Shown here piece after piece: positions 46,893-57,962 of a stretch of DNA of 64,000 bases; position 1 is the first letter of the stretch, and each line of letters opens with the position of its first letter. The DNA is taken from positions 357,383-421,382 of the forward strand of contig SJOL01009565.1 in NCBI GenBank assembly GCA_004794785.1, read 5' to 3'. The translations under genes were made by a program, and so were the position numbers. The notes below the pieces were generated by a model. It had not been told where the DNA came from, searched no databases, and worked only from the letters and a program-made list of their open reading frames with translations. The stretch comes from Opisthorchis felineus (Eukaryota > Platyhelminthes > Trematoda > Opisthorchiida > Opisthorchiidae).

Positions 46893-49481
46893 GTTATTTC
46901 TGAACACAGAATGCCTTCCTTTTGCGTCAACTAAAACCTTCTACCAGCAGAAAAGATCCTACGGGATCTACGAAAACCAATGGATTCTACAAATCGATTT
47001 TAGTTTCGTGTCAAACTTTCCAATCTCACAACACACGCTCTTCCTTTCTTAAATGAACTGATGTTCATTTTGGAAAATACTATTATTCTAGCCATGCTTT
47101 TCTACGTCTGCAGTGTCTACCGAACAACCGTGAGGAGGAGCACGTTTACAATTCTGAATCAGATGGTTCGGGACGAAGCCTCAAAATATTCTAATGAGCT
47201 ACACAGAATTGTTTGCCACAAAGAGAAAAACCTGTTTAATTGGACAAGCAGCCAGTCGAATCTGATAAAAATCTGACGAAAATACACTTAACTTTTATAG
47301 AAGGCCAGTAAGCTTAGGAAGGTAGAAAACTGATAAAACATGAATATATATGGCTAATCAAGAAACCGGACCACAGAGCCAAGCAAATCCCAAATGAGCC
47401 ATTCAGAGCAAAGGAGAAGAAACACCAAAATGATATCCAAAAAACGCTTCGTAATACAAATTGCAAAGAACAAGTAGAAACATGAGAAAGCTGCCCTCCA
47501 ATAACCCATTTTTGTTTGACGGGACATCAGATATCCTTTAAGAACTACACAACAGAAACAGGGAAACATGCAATGCTCACCCTGATCCATACTGGAAGTA
47601 CTTCCTGAACTGTTTCCGAAACATTCACAAGCCAAATGAAGGGCTCGGCGAGCCAATGATCAAGCAATATATACATCTAAGTCTTTGATCCTCTAACATA
47701 TTCATAATCTGAAGAGGTACTTTGTGGTGTCAGCCAACGAAATATATTAGTCAGTTTCTCTCTAACATGACAGGGATCCTTGTAAACTCTCAACTCACAG
47801 TATGTACAAACACCATAATCAGTCGCTTTACTGGGACAACAATGAAGCTGCGACCAGCTGGCGGAATTTTGAGCTCATAAACTGTTCCCGGGGGTTGTGC
47901 TTCTCTAAAACCTCGAGCTTTTGCCTGCCTTAAGTTGGACATCTGAATTTTGTAGCTTTCCATCAAATCCAGTTTTGAGCATGCAAAGCAGGTTTCACAT
48001 ACATCTTTCGCACTATCTATAGTTCACGTGAAATACCCTAGTTGTTGTGTATTGTAGGTCTTAACTCTGGATGCTATGTACGGACTATGAATGCCTCTAC
48101 AACAGCGCAGTGGTGATAAGCCGAATCTACCAATGTTTGCTTGCAACGAGTTTACCTAAAGTCAGGCCTCTCAACTACTTACAGTGCTCATCTTTCACAT
48201 TTGGAAAACTGCAGAGCCGAGGGTGTCGGTCGAACGAAAATGGTGGTTTAATTACCCATCCTGGTCGCCTGCTGTGACGAAACTTTCAGGCCAGACTTTC
48301 ACCAGCTCCGGAAACTATGAGCCCGAATTCAGCAAAACAAAGATGCCAAGCTAGTTGGTTTCATTCCATTTGGTATTCAGTTGCTGGTATGTCAAATAAT
48401 AATACATGTTTCGAAATACTCTGTTCCAAGAGAGACTCCTTCTATTTTCAAATATGAGATTTCATTGTAAGAAGCGTTGCTGGTCGTTGACCAATCAAAC
48501 AACAGGGAGACTGTGGCCGACCCACATGGCAGAATTAGTGAGTAATTCTGACAGGCCTTCTAAAACGCGTGCAAACATCAAGCGCACTGACGCATTTTGC
48601 GCAAGTGGTAACGAGTCGTCTGAAACCACTTGTCAGATTCGGTGAACCAATCAACAAATGTAAGTTTGTGCCGGAAAACTGGTACTCAGTATACTGCCAT
48701 TTTACTTCTTGAAAAATCAACCGGCTGCATCGCATCCGTTCGAATATGGATTCAAATCCTGAATAAAGGCATAACTTTTACTCGTTCACTCGGGATCCAA
48801 CGAGTAGGTTCAGGTCTGCGACAAGTCCCAAAGCAAATGAACCACTACTGTTATTCGACAAAAATTGAATGAGCAACCTCATCCGGCAAAATAGCTGAAT
48901 AACTACCAAAACTTGCAACCAGAGCAGCCAGACTTACCGAAATGTGACGAGTCATCTGAGTCCCAGATGTAATCTAAACAAAACAACGTAATGAAGCGAA
49001 TACTAGTTACTGCTTTTACTGAATCAATTAAAGGGGACTAATGGAAATTCCGGGACTCAACGGACATCCAGGATTTTGCATATGAGGCTGTTGTTCTTGG
49101 GGTGAGAATTTTCTGATAGAACACAAGTTTGTCAGATAATTCGCTCGACATTCGGTGTCTTGATGGATAACCTTGGCAGTTTGTCGGACGTAATATTGTT
49201 GGCTCATCGCCAATCAGAGTGACGTTTATTCTCTGGATGTGGCCAACTTCCACTTGCTAGAAAGCAGTATTTTTTTCTTGCTTTCTTCTATTAGGGTCCA
49301 CAATTTTCCCAGCACACCAATCAGTAGGCCCGAGTTATTTGCTTTCTACTGTATAGCTGTAACTAGTTACGCGTTCGGTTGCGTTTTTACTTTGTACGTG
49401 AACTAAGGCAAAGCCGAGAACTGCGGAGCGTTCTGAAGATACCGCAGTCTTATCGAGAACTGTCGGCAGTATACCTCTAGG
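46893..49481. other. No gene recognised
   Basis: The minus frame 47,354-47,656 (100 codons) has a hydrophobic middle and the plus frame 47,061-47,276 a hydrophobic start. Neither matches a family. They are not called as genes. Confidence 0.35.
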
Positions 49482-49562
49482 AGGATTCGATCCCAGGACC
49501 TCCAGCCCATTAGTTGGACACTAAGTCGCATGGCCTCAAATGGCTGATTAATCACGGCACAC
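49482..49562 (-). mobile_element. tRNA-like SINE head, minus strand
   Basis: On the minus strand, GGTCCTGGGATCGAATCCTC (plus 49,482-49,501) is a B-box-like T arm, preceded by an anticodon-arm-like ACTTAGTGTCCAACTAATGG and a weak A-box-like stretch TGAGGCCATGCGACTTAG. Stems are incomplete, so it is a tRNA-derived repeat rather than a tRNA gene. No second copy was found in the window. Confidence 0.45.
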
Positions 49563-50935
49563 GGGATTTAAAGTTGCGTCCATCTAAAAAACAAGGGGGG
49601 AGGGCATGTGCACCACTGGTGCTTCCCAAACGGTTGTTCAGGGCTTCTTCGCTTTGTGGCACAGATTCACATCACTTATAGGGGGGAAGCTCAATCAAAG
49701 CTCCCGAATTTCCTCGCGACATACACATAGGAATTCTGGGTTTACGTTGCACCTGCCTAATGTTCAAATGTCATCAGATATTTGTGCCGTCCAGCTGTGT
49801 TTTTTGCATAGAATCGTAATGTGTAAGCAGTAATTTCTAGCCGACAGGCACATGTACTTTTAACTTTTGTAGCGTTTTTGAAGGTACTGCCACAAGCAGC
49901 TAACAGAATAGTGTGCACATAACTCACAAGGCGCACTGGTCAGACAACGATAATAAGTACTTTCCTACTTGTAGGAATCTCGAATATGATTGTTTAACTC
50001 CCTCCTTTGTATTTCTTATTGGGGGTCTGTGCGCAGTATCACCCAGATTTGTATATGTAAACTGCGCAATGAGTTTAGACAGCGTTCAAATTTGAGAATT
50101 TTGGAGGGAAAAACTCAAGCTTCGTTTTGTTGGTATCATTCTCTGCACGCATGCGTCTTCCCTGAAAAAATATTACGTTAACCGCTCAACAAATAACCGT
50201 ATTGAATGCCAAATGCATGTGCCGGTCAATAAAACAACTGCCCGATGCTTCATACCGATTAGCTCCATCGTGCCGGACAATGAGTAAAGCTCAAACAAAG
50301 ATAAGTGAATGGAGGAAGTGAACACAATGCATTTTCGTGGACAGTTTGTCTTCAGGCTCTTTAATTCTTGAGCTCCATTTTAGACTAAGTAACGCAGACT
50401 GAATACAAAATCGGTAACTGCCCAAGACGACTTGGTTTCACAAACACCTACTGACACAAATAAACACGTCAGTCTAAAAAATGAATTATGGTTAACGTTT
50501 AAGCGTCCATTGAATATGGCCCACGTCGAAATAAGGTTAAACTTGATTCTGTTCGGATGACTATGAGTGTTGTATTACCGGATGTAGTAGCCCCTCCCCA
50601 ACTTAGGACAATATTTCTTGTTAAAAGCGCTTCACGTGCCGGGTTGTCATTTTCAACCTTCTGCCAAACAGTGATTTTTTTTACAAACGTATTTTTATAC
50701 TGACTCTCCCAAAGCGTTTTATGACTGAAAAATGCCTTCTTTATAGACGTGACCGTTGTTCCCGCTTGCTATGGAGCATTTCTGAGAATTCCGCTGTATT
50801 ACTTTGGTTAAAAGTTATAGATTGACCCGAAATATTCGGATGAGCACCTGTGTAAGAACAACTAGAGAACCGTCATCAAAATGTGAGTGAGAAATATTTA
50901 CGCACAAAAACGTTCTGGGTTAAATATCACTCTAC

Positions 50936-51252
50936 AGGTTGAGGCAACGGTCAAATAGAAACTGATAATGAGAAGTAAACACGTTCACCGAACCGTATGT
51001 TGACCGGGATCCATGTATGTACGTAGTATAAACCATTTGTGGCCGCAGTCTCGCAAACAATCCCAAGAGTGCCAAGTCAGTTGGTATGTGGCTCTGCAGC
51101 TCATCCGTTATTGTAGATCGTAACATTATGATTCGCAGAATACCTTGCAAGCGTCCCTGTTCGCTGACGTAACGCTCCAGCACTGAGCACACAAATGTTT
51201 CCCTGATGAGGAAATATGCGCGGAGCCAAACATCAGCCAGGATTCCGTGAAC
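50936..51252 (-). CDS. Candidate host exon, unknown protein
   Basis: A minus-strand frame is preceded by a strong splice acceptor (TCAATTCCCTCTTAAACAG then GTTCACGG; exon start 51,252). It reads VHGILADVWLRAYFLIRETF, VCSVLERYVSEQGRLQGIL and so on, a mixed hydrophobic and charged composition unlike the decayed repeats around it. It stops at 50,932, and GTAGAG just before the stop could serve as a donor. An internal GTATTC could also be a donor. I do not recognise the protein. It could be chance: the frame is about 105 codons in AT-rich DNA. Confidence 0.3.
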
Positions 51253-51424
51253 CTGTTTAAGAGGGAATTGAGGCATGTTTAACCGGTTTAAAATTTCTGC
51301 AATGGCGTTCTGTACACATGAGTAGCTGAGCGATTAAATTATTTTAAAATAAGAAGGCATTGAGGGTGGAAGGATCCCACTCAGGATGGTGAATTATTCC
51401 ACGTACTACACAGCATTTTAAATT

Positions 51425-51475
51425 AAACAGTCGTGGGCTGTCGATCAGCAACCTTATGAGTAGTGCACTACGAAT
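51425..51475 (+). repeat. Hammerhead-family repeat, downstream half only
   Basis: AAACAGTC, then GTGGGCTGTCGATCAGC, then AACCTTATGAGTAGTGCA. The 3' stem I strand (GTGGGC, 51433-51438) and following block are intact, but the 5' stem I and CTGATGA core are missing. The preserved part starts almost at the predicted cleavage site. Confidence 0.55.
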
Positions 51476-52167
51476 AAACAGTAAGTTGTTTTATTCTACT
51501 CTGTTATTGTGATTCATACTCTCAAAGGAACTTTGGACGCAGTATTTCGAACCACAAGCAAAAGTAACTTTGAACCACTGGTTGCAAACTTTTGGTAATC
51601 TGTTAGACAATGGATCAGTTTAAAAAACTATTAGACTAGTGTTAATTCATTTGGTAAATAGTGACTGTCAACATTGGTCTTGAGTAAACATTAAATGTGA
51701 AGGGGTTTCGTATATGGACCGTTTACGTGGTTGCCCCAACTTTGCACAACTTGCACAACAATGCAGGCCACTCAGGAACAGACCAATGTGTCAAACCAAC
51801 CTGTAGCTAGAAGATACGGTGCACGGTTGGGCAGATATGTTCTCTTTTGCTGTCCACGTCTACACAATTAGCCGGCTTGTATGTGGTGGCTGCATGGTGA
51901 TAACTCAAATGGAATTTGTCCTACTTACTGCTTCATTAGTCCGCTTGCAATCTGTGTTGTGAAGTGATCTGCTTTTATTCTGTTTGATTGTTTCGTTAGA
52001 CACCACTCATTTAAGAACTGTGTTTGTTCTTTCTGATTGGTAAGAATACATTTTATTTTGTGTCGGTCAGTCTTAACTTGTCTGACTGCTTCAAGTGAAG
52101 GAATAAGAACTAGATGTTAGCCAGCAAACAACCCAAAGTTAGGAAAGACACAACGCACTGCAGATAG
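51476..52167. other. No gene recognised
   Basis: AT-rich spacer without open frames of note. Confidence 0.4.
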
Positions 52168-52395
52168 CAAACGGACCAATGGGAGCAAGAGAAAAATGAG
52201 CTCTATCGGTCAATTTTGAACAATCGGGAGGTTTTTAAGCGAAGGAAGGAAAGTATCATTTGCCAACTGAACCACCGGTTGGAAGTGTCTATTAAAATGT
52301 TGACGAAGGGTTGGCAAATCAGTCGTCAAGCTCAAAAAACACAGCAACAGCAAACAAGCACAAAAAGTTATTGTATACCGGGCAGACTAAACTAA
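52168..52395 (+). CDS. Candidate terminal exon or gene fragment, coiled-coil-like, no ATG
   Basis: A 75-codon frame opens right after TAG at 52165-52167 and ends at TAA 52393-52395. It begins QTDQWEQEKNELYRSIL and continues with VFKRRKESIICQLNHRLEV, SIKMLTKGW and a Q-rich end (QKTQQQQTSTKS). High charge with hydrophobic spacing suggests a helical, coiled-coil segment. It has no ATG near its start, so it would have to be an exon. The AG at 52166-52167 could be its acceptor, but the upstream tract is purine-rich, which weakens that. Function unknown. Confidence 0.3.
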   Translation, partial: QTDQWEQEKNELYRSILNNREVFKRRKESIICQLNHRLEVSIKMLTKGWQISRQAQKTQQQQTSTKSYCIPGRLN

Positions 52396-55300
52396 TTTTC
52401 CAGCTTTCCCCACCAGATATAAATCCAAACAGTCTAGTTAATCGAGGGAACTCATGATCGAAAATGGCCCAGTTGGAAAATACTAAAACAAAACCGCAGT
52501 GTTAATACACGATTTCGTGGCGTTTGGTATTGCATTCCTCGGAAATTTAGATCGCCGCCAACAAGCATTGTCCTTTTTGTTCTTCCATCCCAATTGTTGG
52601 CTTACTTGCTAGTCACCTAACGATCCAAAAAGCCAATGCTAAGAACAGCTTTAGTCTACCAATGTCATGCTGATACGGCTGGAATTTTGGTCTGTGGAGG
52701 TAGCTGGACAGATTGTTTGGGCGCACATCAATAGTACTGTAAGTAGTTCAGACGTGGAGGCAAGATTTTCTTGGTTTGATGACGGCTGACGCCTAAGTAT
52801 ACGCTTCCACTGTTTCAGCTGACTTGCTGGGAGTCTCTATATGAGGCTAAAGACAGGAGACACGTCTACTTAACGTTTAGTTTCCGCCAAGTAAGTCAAA
52901 ATGTTGCTAAAACCCACTAGTGATTCCTTCCTAGGCCAATACGGGTGGTACTCTAAAAATGGTATTTGCAAGAGACTGGTTGCTTGAGCATCGTCTTTGT
53001 TGCATTACAGCAGATGATTTTCTTTCATTCGATGGTTTGATTGAATGGTTTTCGGGTTTTAGTATTTTTCTCAACTCTGTGTGACTGGTCCTAATCTTGC
53101 CGTTCTATTGTTTAGGTTCTCAGGCGATTCAGACTCTAACCATAATGTACTTTTTTCGTGGGAATGAGAGACTTAGTCAGTGCTTGTGTGATTACTGACT
53201 GACTTCTCTGTGGAGTGTCATGCGTCGAGAAACCCCTGTACCCTTTTCTTTCTTGCGTCGGCAGGCATTTGAACGTAATCTCAATTGAGCCGATGCTCCT
53301 CTTTTTGTCCTTTTCGTGTGCTTCTCTGTCTTCCCAGACATTTTACCAAAATGGCGGGGCATTTTCTGGTAAATTGTGTGCAGGATACAATGATCAATAT
53401 CGGCATTTCATTAGCATGCACAAAATTCGCTCGTCTGAGATAAATAAGTAAGAAAGAAAACAAAAAGCAGAATCAGTTACATAACTTTGGTAAGTGAAAT
53501 TTAAACCTACTGCATCGCAGAGAAAATTCGGTCTTTCCGTTTGACTACCTGACCAGTAACCAGCCGGGGCCAGAATCCCCAAGGTGAAAGCTGTGCGAAA
53601 TTTAACAGAACAGATAAAACGTGAAGTAATCTTTTGTCAGAAGTATTTTGGAGTTATGGGGGAGGCCTAATACTCCTGGCAATGTTCCTAAAACTGTTTG
53701 GGTAAATGAGGGATACACGGAATTCCCTGTATCATGAAGGGAGTGAGAAAAATCCGGCACTCTTCAAAAATAGGTTAACGGAAGTTTGTCAAAATGCAGA
53801 ACACATGAGAGACATCAATTCGGAATGGCTCTTCGATAAAAGTAAGGAATTACCATTGAAGCTAAAGTGAAGTTGTCAAACTATGCCATTGACTTTTGTA
53901 TGGAATTTTCATAGTTTGCGTCTGAAGATGTTACATTATTCCGGCAAAACAAAATTAAAATAGGCCAACCACTCGTAGTAGTAATTGGAATGCTGAAGAT
54001 TGTAGGCAGGTGTGAAGTCCTTGGTTGTCACGGGAAAGTCTTATAGACTGTATACACTATGGGACCTGTGGAGGTCGGCCATAAACATCATTAATTTAAC
54101 TTCATAAAATGTGCTCATTTTAACACAGTCAAAAACAAATTTCTGGGATGCAAAATTTTTTATTTAGTGAAAGTCTACCAGGTCCCTGCTGAAACGCTGC
54201 GTTGGTTGCCCATCAGCAAACGGATCAAGCGTGTGGACAAAAGGTACTTCGTGGTTGTTGTAGTGATAAAAGTCATCCAGATATTCTGGATTGCTTCTGA
54301 GATAAATAAACAGTTACGATGGTAGAAGCCGCCGGCCACTGGGGAAGTTCTGTTCAAGTTAGCCTCGTTCGTCAAACCTGAGTGCACGTAAAACCCGTAG
54401 CCAGCTACAAAATCCCGAATGAAGGACAATGATGTTCGGTAATGCTAGAATTTCGATTTAGACCATGTAGAAGTTTAATAGATTCGATATTACGGTGCAA
54501 CAAGGAATTCGCAACACTTTCAGCCATAAAGATGATTCATGGCTCCGTTACCGTCTGCCAGCGGACACTCACCTAATGGTTAAGCTATTTGGGAGAAACG
54601 GGGTTTATTTCTACCAGCGGTAAATTTGTCCCGTCTGTCTGTCACTTATTTTTCTCCCCCTCAAATGTTCCATTTTCAGACTAACCCGCCTACGGATGGG
54701 AATACAAGCCTATTCGAAAGGTTGTGAACAGAAAGTCAGGACTCATCCACGACAGAATTAAACAATTTAATTTATGGGACGGACGAAAAGATAAATCATG
54801 AAAGTGTAGAAGGATTTCCGGAATAAACTACACAGTTCAATGAAAAAGTATGCAGAAGCGTCAACAACTGGGAGTGACCGATAAAGGACACCGAATGCCC
54901 CGAAATGTTTCAGATTTTTCACCAAGTTTGTACCGACGTTCAACACAAAACGAAAAAGAGTTTTGGGCGTGAAACTGAAATCGGTCATAACCATATTGAA
55001 TAGATGGCATATAAGGTAATTATTAAGTAAGGAGATGCTTTGAATTGGACGGAAACGAAGAAAATCGGGATAAACGAACTGTCTCGATAGGGTCTCAAAA
55101 CGGTGTGTCACGTCTACCCCGATCCTTCCACTGGGAACCGTTTGAACTAGCTATCTTTTTTGCTTAACTCCGGTTTCAAGGCTCCCATCAAAATAGCCTC
55201 GGGTATTGAGACTTAAAAGACGTTTCGCTTAAATTTTTCTAACCATTTAGAAAAGTCTGCAGGCTTTCATGCCATTCCATTCACAGGCATCTTGATAGAT

Positions 55301-55639
55301 AATTAGACTTCTGGTTGTTTCGTGTTTTGTAAACTAATTGAACCCGAAATAGGTTACACTTGGTCGCCACAGCAGATGAAACTTCATACAGTATGTTCTA
55401 ACTGAACAAAAACGTCCATGGAATACTGAATGATTACAGTGAATTTCAGAATTGGTCGGATGATGTAATTAGAGTTTCCGTTGAATCCCAGTAAGCACAG
55501 TTATCTTTGTGCTGATCCGGTGGATTTAGTGGGAATTGTAACGTGACCGTTGACGAACACTCTCTCTGTAAAAATGCACTTATTCAGGAAATAATGCAGC
55601 CCTGACGACAGTCTCAATTGGATCCAAGTGGATCACTAA
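52396..55639. other. No gene recognised
   Basis: Minus frames at 54,175-54,429 (84 codons) and 54,767-55,111 (114 codons) are open but have no convincing acceptor and donor pairs. An imperfect palindrome around GGAATTCC lies at 53,712-53,733. A weak A-box-like stretch at 54,570-54,590 was judged too degenerate to call. Confidence 0.35.
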
Positions 55640-56020
55640 CCTGAGATGTTCTTCTTCAACTGACTTTCAACACAAATCTTTAAAAGCAGTAGGTCGCGTT
55701 AAGAAAATAGATTGCGATATCTTGAATACTATATGAACTGTGGCATGAAGCAGCCTTGCTTATCAAATTGAGTTGAAGAATACCATAAAGGAGAGATTCG
55801 TCTGGGTTTAGTCAAATACCCCGCCAAAACCAAATTACTGCCCAAACGAGCTTACTTTGCACATTGCGTACGATTTGGGCCTAAGTAGAACAAAAAGCTG
55901 GCGGAAACTTGGGGATGGCGCCTGCCTGATGAGCCCCAAAAAGAGCAGCACCAGTCGTCTGCTGTCGAAGAATTTTCAGCAACCTCATGGTGAGAGTGTA
56001 CCATCAAGAAAATTACCTGG
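55640..56020 (+). repeat. Hammerhead-family repeat, longest copy
   Basis: GCGATATCTTGAATAC (from 55,714) and TTGAAGAATACCATAAAGGA align with the 35.2 kb copy. GAAACTTGGGGATGGCGCC leads into the ribozyme region (55,920-55,960), which is followed by CTGCTGTCGAAGAATTTTC and AGCAACCTCATGGTGAG. This copy shows the order of blocks: internal block, ribozyme, CAGCAACC block. Confidence 0.65.
55920..55960 (+). ncRNA. Hammerhead ribozyme motif, degenerate core
   Basis: GCCTGC (stem I, 55920-55925) and CTGATGAG (55926-55933) are intact and followed by CCCCAAAAAGAGC (stem II, partly paired). GAAA has become AGCA, and the 3' strand GTCTGC pairs poorly with GCCTGC. ACCAGTC replaces ACCGGTC. It is recognisable by alignment with 37.1 kb, but the essential GAAA is lost, so it should be inactive. 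Confidence 0.5.
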
Positions 56021-57172
56021 GTCCGGTTTGATGATCAGTGCTTCATCATCTAAATAATACGATAATTCATAATAGATATATTTTATGGCTTTTTGACGGC
56101 TGAGTAAACCACCAGTAACATATGGTACTGACCCAGGGAGATTGTCCTTGAAGAGAATAACTGTCCAATAATTTCGCGAAATTACCTCATTCAAAATTTA
56201 TCGCCATTTCGAGGGAAAGTCTAACTCCAAAAGTAAGAGACTTTCCTAACAAGGGACTGGAATGCTCATTCGGGTTTAGCAGTATCGGCTCCAACAGCTT
56301 AGCGAAAGCAATGCTGTGGTCAAAAAGAATTTGTTGTCAGCTGTCCAACTGTCCAAGTATTGTCAGTAAGACTAATTTTGCTCATGGGGATTACATCCTA
56401 CGCTATGCAAATCGGAGTACTAACTCACTATCACGTTGGTACTATATTCCACACATATTTTCACGGTCACAAATCTGAAATGAACCGTAAAAATATTCCT
56501 CTTCGATAAAGTATCATTGGGACATCGCCTCAATCACAACCACACAAGGTCTCCCCAAAATACGCAGCTTTCTTCAGGTCTACGGTGCAGTAAAATCAAA
56601 ACTTCAACAGGAGACTATATCCATGAAGTGCATAGTTCTACGGAAAAGATTCCGGATCCTCTCGGCTGGCCTGTGTGACAGACTTTGAGAAACAGTATCC
56701 AGCCAAAGTAGACAGAATACCAGCCCTTACTGCGGACCGCAGCCCATCGAGAAAAGTGTTTTTCGTTCTTGATTTTTTCTCCTTGAATGCCTCATCGTAC
56801 CTGATGAAGGCTCAACCATAAGTACTGTCACATCCACGTGACAAAGTTGCTTGTGCTGGTGCAGCATAGTTTTATTTCTGGTGGATAAGTAGAACAGCTA
56901 CTTGAAGTTTCTTTCCTCTAATCCACCTGCTAAAGCGATGTCACAGATATGAATCCAAACATGTGCCATTAAGAGAGTCTCCAAGAGGAGCGTCATCGTG
57001 ACAGGTCATGAGGGTGGGGTCATTCAGAGAGAAGTACTGAAGCTTCAAACACTCTCATCGGCCTCACAAAATAAACTGGATCACGTGGTCTATCCTACCA
57101 CAACAACCTAATGACTTTAAAAAGCTCATGTACAATAACTTGTCAGGCGTTCTGGCATACGAACAGACATAC
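56021..57172. other. No gene recognised
   Basis: Non-coding AT-rich DNA. A lone CCTGATGA at about 56,800 lacks the other hammerhead elements. Confidence 0.4.
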
Positions 57173-57274
57173 CTTTTTGAGATTCCCTGGCCACGCTGTC
57201 TTAACAGTAATTTAACCAAGTTTGATAGAATTATGCCTATAACCTGAACGGTATTTCCACCCCGTATAGAAAAA
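57173..57274 (-). CDS. Candidate 102-nt internal exon, unknown protein
   Basis: On the minus strand TTTCACATCCAG precedes an open stretch encoding FSIRGGNTVQVIGIILSNLV and LLLRQRGQGISKR, and a strong donor follows (AAAAAG then GTATGT). The length is a multiple of three and both junctions fall after the second codon base, so it would be a phase-compatible internal exon. The protein is not recognised. The donor is convincing; the acceptor tract is short. Confidence 0.35.
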
Positions 57275-57679
57275 CTGGATGTGAAACTAAACATTCTGAT
57301 CATAAAGTGATCGTTATTCTTTATTCTGGTACTGTGTCGTGATAGGTAGCTCGGATATTTGTGAAAATTCAAATGTTCAGAAGTATTTTGCCGTATGCCA
57401 CCACAAATGAGTAGGGGAAGGAAGGAAAATGATACATGTAATGCAGACCAGATAGCATTCAGGCAGAAAGTAGAATAATATAAACGACCGAGTCAGTGCA
57501 ATTTCTGATGCCAACATTCCACAATCTGTACTTAGTTTGACTTTGCAACTTGGGCTTTTATCGACCACTTTTGGTGATGTTTCAGCCCCACCTCCCAGAA
57601 GGATGCGCATAAAGAACAAAACGACATTATTTAGCCCAACGTCATTCTTGTAAACCTTTTTAGGTAACTACCATTTCAC

Positions 57680-57962
57680 TCGCCATATACTACTGCCAGT
57701 TTGCGAGGCGCCATCCGTCCTTTTTGCATCAGTGAAAGAATGGGGTGATCACTCTGTTTCGGGATCATTTCGTCAGGTTTCTGTTCGGATTTTATTCGAA
57801 AGATGCTTGTAAGCATAGTTGGATTGCAGCTCATGTATTTTTGGAGGCTAGAGTCATCCAGAGGAATGCGCGGTTTATTTACACATTCATACATAGCTGT
57901 GTTATTGCTTTTTTCTTCTAGTAATCTGTCGAAAATATAACAGTCAAGCAGTCGCGGGATCA
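57680..57962 (-). CDS. Candidate internal exon, unknown protein
   Basis: On the minus strand a branch-point-like TTACTAAT and CATCCTACAG precede an open frame VIPRLLDCYIFDRLLEEK, continuing with CVNKPRIPLDDSSLQKYMS and IFRIKSEQKPDEMIPKQSD, followed by a usable donor (GGCGA then GTGAAA) just before the stop. The charged, low-repeat composition is exon-like. It lies about 0.4 kb upstream, in transcription sense, of the 57,173-57,274 candidate, so both could belong to one gene. Not recognised. Confidence 0.35.

Noticed and set aside
53712..53733. Palindrome GATACACGGAATTCCCTGTATC-like
   Set aside because: It has a mismatch, is short, has no partner copy, and is less remarkable than the one at 13.15 kb.
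54541..54620. tRNA-like head (CCTAATGGTTAAGC)
   Set aside because: The A-box-like part is followed only by a strongly altered B box, and no body or second copy was found.
54719..54760. Hammerhead ribozyme on the minus strand (GTGGATGAGTCC)
   Set aside because: It lacks the CTGA of the core and any GAAA after stem II.
56795..56830. Further hammerhead copy (CCTGATGAAGGCTC)
   Set aside because: Only the CTGATGA core matches; stems, GAAA and the flanking family blocks are absent.
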